The translations under genes were made by a program, and so were the position numbers. Shown here one piece after another: positions 1 through 4,778 of a DNA stretch of 6,311 bases. Every line of letters begins with the position of its first letter. The stretch's first letter is position 1. The stretch spans positions 1-6,311 of the forward strand of contig URXR01000061.1 in assembly GCA_900551925.1 (NCBI GenBank). Direction: 5' to 3'. The stretch is from an uncultured Mycoplasmatota bacterium. GTDB lineage: Bacteria; Bacillota_I; Bacilli_A; RF39; UBA660. Under the pieces are notes generated by a model that ran no database searches, was not told the origin of the DNA, and was given only the letters and a program-made list of their open reading frames with translations.

Positions 1-51
1 TTATATACTTAAAGTATATATTATTTTCTTTTTTCTTTCAAGTATTTAATA

Positions 52-75
52 AAAAGTAAACAAAATTTTACTTTT
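52..75 (-). terminator. Weak AT-rich terminator after the BRO-N gene
   Basis: A 9-bp perfect inverted repeat (AAAAGTAAA / TTTACTTTT, loop of 6) begins 3 bases past the stop codon of the gene at 78-947. On the minus strand its 3' arm ends in a short T run. The stem has only one G-C pair and the T tract breaks up quickly, so it would be a weak intrinsic terminator. In sequence this AT-rich, chance is a real alternative. A second near-perfect palindrome lies at 2-20. Confidence 0.35.
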
Positions 76-77
76 AT

Positions 78-947
78 TTACTTTTTATCTGGTGCTTTGT
101 CTAACTTTTTTCTATCTTGCTTGTAACTATATAATAAAAAATTGTCTTTACTGATAATTGTTTCTTTTAATTTGGTTTCTAAATCCTCTTTAGCTATTTT
201 AGCAGTTTCTCCACCTAGTTTTGCTATTTCTTTATTTTTTTCTAATCCATAGGGCTTATGTTTTTTAGCAAGTTCTCTTGTTGCTAATTCTCCTAAATCT
301 GCTAATGTTACTTCGATATCTGTCATATTATCTCTTAGTGATTCTTTTCTTAAATTTTTATATTTTTTATATTGTTTTGCAGTCATACCAGACCATTCTT
401 TATAGATTTCATTAGTTAGAATTGCATATTCTTTTGATTCAGTTATTCCGCCATCTTTCCATATGTCAGTAAGTTGTTTTCTATCTTGAATACCCTTAAT
501 TCTTTTAGCAATCCATTTTTCATCAAAACCTTTGGATCTATATAGATCTATCGCTCTTTGTGCTGCGATTGATGGATCAAACACTTCATCAACTCTTTCG
601 CTACCTAGTTTGGCTAGCCATTGTTTAATTGGTTCAGCATTAGGACTAGGAACTGATTCAATTATTCTAAACATTCCTTCAATATCAACAACATCAGTCA
701 TGCGATATTTACCATCTTGGGCTTTCAATTTCAACTGTCTAGTAATACTAGACGTTTCAAAATTTTCCTCATTTTTCAATTTATTTTTTAACCAATTCCA
801 ATATTTTCTAGGCTCACTACTATCAGCGAGTACTCCTACTATATCAACAACACTAATATAGTATTTTTCTTCTTCTGTATCCCAAACAGTTCTAATAGTT
901 TCATTATTAAATATTTTATTAATTAAGTGCATTTTATCTTGATTCAT
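78..947 (-). CDS. BRO-N domain protein, phage antirepressor-like
   Basis: This 289-residue protein belongs to the BRO family, found in phages, prophages and stray chromosomal copies. Members are DNA-binding proteins related to phage antirepressors. The N-terminal BRO-N region is about residues 15-115: the 'VWDTEEEKYYISVVDIVGVL' strand/helix, the conserved 'PRKYWNWLKNKL' (46-57), 'LKLKAQDGKYRMTD' (72-85) and 'IPSPNAEP'-like 'VPSPNAEPIKQWLAKLG' (99-115). The remainder (about 120-255) is the helical C-terminal half usual in bacterial members, with 'KEYAILTNEIYKEWSGM' and 'NLRKESLRDNMTDIE'. The last ~35 residues are charged and probably disordered. The length is typical, so the gene looks intact. 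The start is supported by GGGAGG at 955-960, 7 nt upstream. The DNA target and any induction (such as by DNA damage) are unknown. No other phage genes are visible nearby. Family confidence is high; the physiological role is not established. Confidence 0.88.
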   Translation of the reverse strand: MNQDKMHLINKIFNNETIRTVWDTEEEKYYISVVDIVGVLADSSEPRKYWNWLKNKLKNEENFETSSITRQLKLKAQDGKYRMTDVVDIEGMFRIIESVPSPNAEPIKQWLAKLGSERVDEVFDPSIAAQRAIDLYRSKGFDEKWIAKRIKGIQDRKQLTDIWKDGGITESKEYAILTNEIYKEWSGMTAKQYKKYKNLRKESLRDNMTDIEVTLADLGELATRELAKKHKPYGLEKNKEIAKLGGETAKIAKEDLETKLKETIISKDNFLLYSYKQDRKKLDKAPDKK

Positions 948-995
948 AGGTATTCCTCCCTACTATATTTTTATTAAAAATATGATGAATACCTA
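947..995 (-). promoter_or_regulatory. Inverted repeat in the BRO-N gene leader, framing RBS and start
   Basis: TAGGTATTC (947-955) and its exact complement GAATACCTA (987-995) form a 9-bp perfect inverted repeat with a 31-base interior. The start-proximal arm includes the first base of the ATG (947) and the last base of the Shine-Dalgarno GGGAGG (955-960). The interior also holds an 8-bp hairpin (ATATTTTT / AAAAATAT, 965-983). In mRNA the two arms could pair and constrain the start region; as DNA it could be a dimeric operator. Both readings are inference; the repeat itself is directly visible. Confidence 0.5.
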
Positions 996-999
996 AATT

Positions 1000-1028
1000 T
1001 TTATAAAAAAAATATAAACTTTTTTAAA
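1000..1028 (-). promoter_or_regulatory. Possible promoter of the BRO-N gene
   Basis: TTTAAA (1023-1028), a 17-base spacer and TATAAA (1000-1005) resemble a sigma-A promoter, with 4/6 and 5/6 consensus matches. Transcription would begin near 993, at the outer arm of the inverted repeat 947-995. The elements sit inside an A/T-only inverted repeat at the end of fic, so their match to consensus is weak evidence. Confidence 0.28.
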
Positions 1029-1043
1029 TATTTATATTTTTTT
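1006..1043 (-). terminator. A/T-only inverted repeat at the 3' end of fic
   Basis: AAAAAAATATAAA (1006-1018) pairs perfectly with TTTATATTTTTTT (1031-1043) over 13 bp around a 12-base loop. On the minus strand the 5' arm lies in the last codons and stop of fic, and the 3' arm ends in an uninterrupted run of T. This is the right layout for fic termination, but the stem contains no G-C pair and would be weak. Confidence 0.35.
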
Positions 1044-2096
1044 AAATTTACTTAATAAATCTATTAATCTAGTATTTTTATATATACTTTCTCTACCAAC
1101 TTTTTCATATTCTAAAAGTCCAGCATCTACTAAACTATTTAAATATGTAGCAGCTGTTTGTCTTGTAACTTTACATTTATCTTCAATATAAGCGATTCTA
1201 GTATATACTTCAAAGAATAAAGAATCTAATAATTCATCAGAATATATTTTAGGTAGTTTAGTCATAAATTCTTCTTTATAAGATTTCATCTCACTTTGAA
1301 TTAGTTTTATTAACTCAATAGTATTTTTAGATGTTTCTTCTATACCCTTTAAAATATAGATAATCCAATCTTCATAATTATTGTTTTCTCTAAAGTCAGT
1401 AAATAATCTATAATATTCCTCTTTATTCTTATTAATATAATTACTTAAATAAAGAATTGGACTATCTAAAAGATTATTTAATACTAAATATAAGATATTT
1501 AATATTCTACCAGTTCTTCCATTTCCATCATAAAATGGATGAATAGATTCAAATTGGTAATGAATTAAAGCCATTTTAATTAATGGATCTGTTTCATCAT
1601 CATTTTCATTAATATAATCTTCAAGATTTTTTAATAAATCTCTTATTGTTTTTTCATCTTGTGGTGGAGTATAAATTACTTCACCAGTTTTACTATTAAT
1701 TAATTTAGTACCAGGATTCTTTCTTACACCAGCTTTATTATGCTCAATCATTCCTTGAAGTTCTACTAACACATTAGTTGAAATAAACCCTTTTTCTTTA
1801 ATTATTTCATAACCACGCCAAATAGCGTTTCTATAATCAACTACTTCTTTAGCAGATTCATCTTTATATCCACTTTTTGTTAAAACTTTATAAATATTAT
1901 CATGAGTAGTAACTATATTTTCAATTTCACTGCTATCTTTAGCTTCATTGATTGTAATAGCGTTTATTAAAATATGTTGATTAGAAATTGAATTAGCAAA
2001 TCCTTTTAATTCTGCAAGTGATCTAGAAGCTTCATTTAATGTTTTAAGAATTTTAGGTGTTTTTAAATCATAATCATTAAATGGTAATGACTTCAT
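1032..2096 (-). CDS. Class II Fic family protein (AMP-transferase) with C-terminal winged helix
   Basis: This 354-residue Fic protein would transfer AMP from ATP onto a hydroxyl side chain of a target protein. The catalytic motif is complete, HPFYDGNGRTGR at residues 186-197, with H186 as general base. The flap hairpin that holds the target is about 129-145 (GTKLINSKTGEVIYTPP). An N-terminal Fic_N-type region (about 1-90) contains SSEIEN at 55-60, matching the inhibitory (S/T)xxxE(G/N) motif. E59 is therefore predicted to block productive ATP binding, placing it in class II (self-inhibited), like Shewanella SoFic. Residues about 285-345 look like a winged helix-turn-helix (helix 'VTRQTAATYLNSLVDAGLL', then a wing). 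The start is set by GAGGAG (2105-2110), 8 bases before ATG, and the length is normal for the class. No antitoxin gene is adjacent, consistent with built-in inhibition. The winged helix and the operators upstream suggest autoregulation, which is inference. The target is unknown. Confidence 0.93.
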   Translation of the reverse strand: MKSLPFNDYDLKTPKILKTLNEASRSLAELKGFANSISNQHILINAITINEAKDSSEIENIVTTHDNIYKVLTKSGYKDESAKEVVDYRNAIWRGYEIIKEKGFISTNVLVELQGMIEHNKAGVRKNPGTKLINSKTGEVIYTPPQDEKTIRDLLKNLEDYINENDDETDPLIKMALIHYQFESIHPFYDGNGRTGRILNILYLVLNNLLDSPILYLSNYINKNKEEYYRLFTDFRENNNYEDWIIYILKGIEETSKNTIELIKLIQSEMKSYKEEFMTKLPKIYSDELLDSLFFEVYTRIAYIEDKCKVTRQTAATYLNSLVDAGLLEYEKVGRESIYKNTRLIDLLSKFKKI

Positions 2097-2117
2097 ATTA
2101 TCATCTCCTCATATATA

Positions 2118-2146
2118 ATATTACACTATTTTTTTAACATATACAA
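2118..2146 (-). promoter_or_regulatory. Probable fic promoter
   Basis: TTGTAT (2141-2146), a 17-base spacer and TAATAT (2118-2123) give a plausible sigma-A promoter, about 20 bases ahead of the fic start and immediately upstream of its Shine-Dalgarno. Matches are 3/6 and 4/6, so it is modest on sequence alone. The -35 box falls exactly in the spacer of the palindromic site 2134-2158, so a protein bound there would block RNA polymerase. Confidence 0.42.
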
Positions 2147-2158
2147 GAAACATGTTAA
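2134..2158. promoter_or_regulatory. Operator-like palindrome 1 (TTAACAT-N11-ATGTTAA)
   Basis: This is a perfect 7-bp inverted repeat, TTAACAT at 2134-2140 and ATGTTAA at 2152-2158, with an 11-base spacer. It covers the predicted fic -35 box. Arm length and 18-bp arm spacing suit a dimeric winged-helix or HTH regulator. The protein is not known; the C-terminal winged helix of the Fic protein is the nearest candidate. Confidence 0.5.
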
Positions 2159-2173
2159 AATATTTTTATTTTT

Positions 2174-2198
2174 TTAACATGTTTTATAGTTGTGTTAA
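2174..2198. promoter_or_regulatory. Operator-like palindrome 2 (TTAACAT-N11-GTGTTAA)
   Basis: This second copy of the 2134-2158 site has the same 11-base spacer and one changed arm base (GTGTTAA, 2192-2198). The copies start exactly 40 bp apart, about four helical turns, and share a 13-base direct repeat, ATTTTTTTAACAT (2128-2140 and 2168-2180). The facing arms of the two sites also form a 13-bp perfect inverted repeat (2148-2160 / 2172-2184). That repeat is not followed by T's on the minus strand, so it does not look like a terminator. Confidence 0.45.
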
Positions 2199-2203
2199 TT
2201 TTT

Positions 2204-2650
2204 TTATATTATTATTAAACATATTAATATTATAGCTAAAGCTATATAGGATAAGAAAGATGATAGAACATTTTTAGATAGTGGTTTTTCATCTTTTAAT
2301 ACTTTCTTTAGTTTTATTGTTCCAAATACTAAAAGATATATAAGTAAAATAATAGTTCCTATCATAAAGATAATATTTAAAATATTATTATTATAAATAA
2401 GATTTAGGGTTGTTATTAAAAGTAGTACGATATTAAAAATACCAAATATTATTTTTAAATAATTATATTTATGGGTATAGATATAGACTTCTTTAAAATA
2501 TTTTATAATAAATTCTAGTGAGGTAATAAAAAGAATTATTAGTCCAATGACATGACTAGTAGTTTGATAATTTTGTAATACAATATAAAGAATATAAGCT
2601 AAACATAGTGGTATTAAAATTATTTCTAAAACCATTTTTTTATTTTTCAT
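2204..2650 (-). CDS. Small multi-pass membrane protein of unknown function
   Basis: I do not recognise this 148-residue protein. It is strongly hydrophobic, with about five predicted membrane segments at roughly residues 7-25, 33-50, 64-84, 90-112 and 128-148. The connecting loops are short and basic (49-66, 111-120), and the protein ends on its last hydrophobic segment. There is no signal peptide apart from the first membrane helix and no visible catalytic or metal-binding motif. A clear AAGGAG lies 6 bases before the ATG. Its first 11 bases overlap the end of the pseudouridine synthase gene, so it is the last gene of that operon and probably translationally coupled. No strong terminator follows it. 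Co-transcription with RNA-modification genes need not mean shared function. Confidence 0.72.
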   Translation of the reverse strand: MKNKKMVLEIILIPLCLAYILYIVLQNYQTTSHVIGLIILFITSLEFIIKYFKEVYIYTHKYNYLKIIFGIFNIVLLLITTLNLIYNNNILNIIFMIGTIILLIYLLVFGTIKLKKVLKDEKPLSKNVLSSFLSYIALAIILICLIII

Positions 2651-3320
2651 ATAGTTCTCCTTTTATATTAAATTCTTTAAATATTCCATAGTTTGGATAA
2701 TTTACAAATGTTAATTTTTCTTTAGTAGTGGGATGAGTAAATTCTAATTTATAAGCATAAAGTGCTAAAGAGTTATGAGTTTCATCTTTATTATATCTTT
2801 TATCTCCATATAAGGGATATCCTCTTTTAGAAAACTGTATTCTTATTTGATGATGTCTTCCTGTTATTAAATTTATTTTTACTAGACTTAAATTGTCTTT
2901 TGTTTCTAATAATTTATAATTAAGTTCTGAATATTTACCTTTTTCTTTAGTAGTTATTTTTGAGTTATTATTTTTATCTTTTTCTAAGTAATCTATAAAA
3001 GTACCTTGTTTTTCTTTTAGATTATAAACTACTGCTAGATAAGATTTTTTAAAAGTTTTATTTTTAATTTGCTGGGATAATCTTTTAGCAGCTTTACTAG
3101 TTTTAGCAAAAACCATTATACCTCCGGTTGGTCTATCTAATCTATGAACTAGTCCTAAATAGACATTGCCTTTTTTATTATATTTTTCTTTTAGATATTT
3201 TTTGATAATAGTTAACATATCTAAATCTTTAGTAATATCACTTTGAGATAAGATATTTGGTTTTTTTATAACTACGATAAGATGATTATCTTCATATAAT
3301 ATTTCTAAATTATTTTTCAT
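2640..3320 (-). CDS. RluA-family RNA pseudouridine synthase
   Basis: This enzyme isomerises specific uridines to pseudouridine in rRNA or tRNA in the cytoplasm. Numbering from the upstream ATG at 3329 (229 residues), the RluA signature HRLDRPTGG is at 62-70 with catalytic D65. GRHHQIRIQ (157-165) and YPLYGDKRY (171-179) are the other conserved family blocks, and the C-terminal 'LEFTHPTTKE' is also typical. There is no N-terminal S4 RNA-binding domain: the protein opens directly with 'LEILYEDNHLIVV', so it is a short, catalytic-domain-only member. I prefer the ATG at 3320 (226 residues, MKNNLEI). It matches family N-termini and gives the same 11-nt stop/start overlap as the next gene. The ATG at 3329 is only 3 bases from the GGAG and remains possible. 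The family is certain; the exact target uridine cannot be told from sequence. Confidence 0.92.
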   Translation of the reverse strand: MKNNLEILYEDNHLIVVIKKPNILSQSDITKDLDMLTIIKKYLKEKYNKKGNVYLGLVHRLDRPTGGIMVFAKTSKAAKRLSQQIKNKTFKKSYLAVVYNLKEKQGTFIDYLEKDKNNNSKITTKEKGKYSELNYKLLETKDNLSLVKINLITGRHHQIRIQFSKRGYPLYGDKRYNKDETHNSLALYAYKLEFTHPTTKEKLTFVNYPNYGIFKEFNIKGELYEK

Positions 3321-4158
3321 ATCTAGCATATACTCCGCATGGTAAGACTAAACCGTTTTTAGCTTTTATACCTAGTTCTCCACTTGTAATAAGGCCTTTT
3401 TTATCTTTTAAAGTTAATTTTAAAATATTTTCTAGGACTGTGGGAGAAAGTCCGGCAGTATAAGAGTTAATTATAAAAAATAAGGGTTCTTTGGTTAAGA
3501 TTTCTTTACATAAAGTTACTAGTTCAAATAAATTTTTTTCAATGTCCCAAACTTCATTATTTTTACCCCTGCCATAAGAAGGGGGATCCATAATAATAGC
3601 ATCATACTTGTTGCCTCTTCTTATTTCTCTTTTGACGAATTTTAAACAGTCATCTACTAAAAATCTAATTGGTTTATTCTCAAGTCCTGATGATTTAACA
3701 TTTTCTTTAGCCCACTCGATCATACCTTTGGAAGAGTCAACATGGACTACTTCCGCTCCTTTAGAAAGACAGGCTACAGAAGCACAACCGGTGTAAGCAA
3801 AAAGATTTAAAACTTTAACTTGTTTCTTTTCTTTACTTATTTTATCCATCATAAAGTCCCAGTTAATACTTTGTTCAGGAAAAATTCCAGTATGTTTAAA
3901 ACCCATAAGTTTAACATTAAAAGTTAAATGTTTATATTTTATTTCCCATTTTTCAGGGAGTTTCTTTTTTATTTCCCAGTGGCCTCCACCTTTATTACTA
4001 CGATGATAGTGAGCGTGGATACAGCGAGTATCTAATTTATCAGTCCAGATTATTTCCGGATCTGGTCTTAAAAGATAAAAGTCGCCCCATCTTTCTAGTT
4101 TTTCTCCATTATTCATTCCAATAATTTCATAGTCAGGAAAATCTCTTACTAATAGCAT
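3310..4158 (-). CDS. RlmI-like class I SAM-dependent RNA methyltransferase
   Basis: This is a Rossmann-fold methyltransferase of the Methyltrans_SAM group (relatives of 23S rRNA m5C1962 methyltransferase RlmI). Visible motifs are 'VLNLFAYTGCASVACLSKGA' (motif I, SAM binding), followed by 'VVHVDSSKGMIEWAKENV' with the acidic ribose-binding D, 'RFLVDDCLKFV', and the catalytic-loop motif IV 'AIIMDPPSYGRG'. The N-terminal part has 'GEKLERWGDFYLLRPDPEIIW', typical of the shorter members that lack the PUA domain of RlmI. I chose the start at 4158 (282 residues). GGTGAT at 4163-4168 is an extended Shine-Dalgarno 4 bases upstream, and the predicted transcription start falls at or inside the alternative ATG at 4170. 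It heads the operon with the pseudouridine synthase, consistent with rRNA maturation. The substrate is inferred from family only. Confidence 0.88.
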   Translation of the reverse strand: MLLVRDFPDYEIIGMNNGEKLERWGDFYLLRPDPEIIWTDKLDTRCIHAHYHRSNKGGGHWEIKKKLPEKWEIKYKHLTFNVKLMGFKHTGIFPEQSINWDFMMDKISKEKKQVKVLNLFAYTGCASVACLSKGAEVVHVDSSKGMIEWAKENVKSSGLENKPIRFLVDDCLKFVKREIRRGNKYDAIIMDPPSYGRGKNNEVWDIEKNLFELVTLCKEILTKEPLFFIINSYTAGLSPTVLENILKLTLKDKKGLITSGELGIKAKNGLVLPCGVYARYEK

Positions 4159-4162
4159 TTTT

Positions 4163-4168
4163 ATCACC
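4163..4168 (-). promoter_or_regulatory. Extended Shine-Dalgarno GGTGAT that decides the methyltransferase start
   Basis: GGTGAT complements the 5' part of the anti-Shine-Dalgarno (ATCACC). It ends 4 bases before the ATG at 4156-4158. The in-frame ATG at 4168-4170 overlaps this element and has no Shine-Dalgarno of its own, so 4158 is the more likely start. Confidence 0.55.
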
Positions 4169-4174
4169 ATCTTT

Positions 4175-4203
4175 ATTATAACTTAATTTTGAACTTTATT
4201 CAA
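4175..4203 (-). promoter_or_regulatory. Promoter of the methyltransferase-pseudouridine synthase operon
   Basis: TTGAAT (4198-4203), a 17-base spacer and a perfect TATAAT (4175-4180) form a strong sigma-A promoter just downstream of the terminator that closes the preceding operon. The predicted transcription start near 4168-4171 leaves a leader of only about 10-13 bases before the ATG at 4158. Confidence 0.75.
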
Positions 4204-4223
4204 AATATATTAGAGTTTATATG

Positions 4224-4251
4224 AAAAATAAACAAGCTTTTACTTGTTTAT
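4224..4251 (-). terminator. Intrinsic terminator of the murC operon
   Basis: ATAAACAAG (4228-4236) pairs perfectly with CTTGTTTAT (4243-4251) around a 6-base loop. On the minus strand the 3' arm runs into five T's (4228-4224). The hairpin overlaps the hydrolase stop codon (4248-4250) and separates this operon from the next promoter. Confidence 0.7.
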
Positions 4252-4778
4252 CTAAAATAATGATTATATTTTTTTTCATGGCCAATAGTTGTTTCTTCGC
4301 CATGGCCTGGATATAAAATTATATCATCATCATATTTTTTTAGTTTGTTAATTGAGGCAATCATATCTTGAAAGGAACCTCCTGGTAAGTCTACCCTGCC
4401 AATATTTTCATGGAAAACAAAGTCTCCGACAAACATAATATTATATTCTTCAAAATAAAAAGTAATACTGGTATTTGAATGTCCCGGAGTATAAATTGTT
4501 TTAAATTCAAAAGGTGAAATTACTTTTTTTTCTTCAAATAGATTTTTATGATCAAAGATAGGGGCTTTATATAACTGGCTTAAACTGTCAGCATAAGTAG
4601 TATGATCAAAATGATTATGAGTAAGTAATATTCCCACTGGTTGTAATTTTAATTTATCAATTTGTTTAATAATATTATTTTCTTCATCTCCAGGATCAAT
4701 AATTAAACATTTATTATCTTCATAGAGAATATAACAATTAGTTTTTAGGGGCCCTACTACTAACTTTAGCATTTCCAT
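4248..4778 (-). CDS. Metallo-beta-lactamase-fold hydrolase, glyoxalase II/YqgX-like
   Basis: This 176-residue cytoplasmic hydrolase should bind two metal ions. The ligand motifs are all present: HNHFDH at residues 54-59 (H54, H56, D58, H59), H100 in 'TPGHSNTS', D119 in 'FVGDFVF' and H159 in 'YPGHGEETTIGHE'. 'GRVDLPGGSFQDMIASI' (127-143) is the conserved block of the YqgX-type subgroup. It is about 30 residues shorter than usual (~205-210), mainly through trimmed loops, and nothing catalytic is missing. The substrate is probably a thioester or similar small metabolite, but family members vary and none can be assigned here. The start codon overlaps the murC stop by one base (TAATG), with GAAAGGG (4787-4793) 8 bases upstream, so it is translationally coupled to murC. 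A second in-frame ATG at 4772 has poorer spacing. The link to wall synthesis is positional only. Confidence 0.9.
   Translation of the reverse strand: MEMLKLVVGPLKTNCYILYEDNKCLIIDPGDEENNIIKQIDKLKLQPVGILLTHNHFDHTTYADSLSQLYKAPIFDHKNLFEEKKVISPFEFKTIYTPGHSNTSITFYFEEYNIMFVGDFVFHENIGRVDLPGGSFQDMIASINKLKKYDDDIILYPGHGEETTIGHEKKYNHYFR

Noticed and set aside
532..861. A 109-codon open frame on the plus strand
   Set aside because: It lies wholly antisense to the well-supported BRO-N gene, has no Shine-Dalgarno, and its composition (Ser/Ile-rich) is that of a shadow frame.
2148..2184. 13-bp perfect hairpin as a terminator for the membrane-protein gene
   Set aside because: On the minus strand the stem is followed by CTTGTATATG rather than a T run, and the same bases are better explained as facing arms of the two operator-like sites.
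78..2198. A Fic/BRO-N toxin-antitoxin or defence system
   Set aside because: The two genes have separate promoter and terminator signals, the Fic protein carries its own inhibitory motif, and BRO-N proteins are not known Fic antitoxins; adjacency alone does not support a joint system.
3608..3796. A 62-codon open frame on the plus strand
   Set aside because: It is antisense to the SAM-binding core of the methyltransferase, whose motifs are intact, and shows no ribosome binding site or recognisable product.
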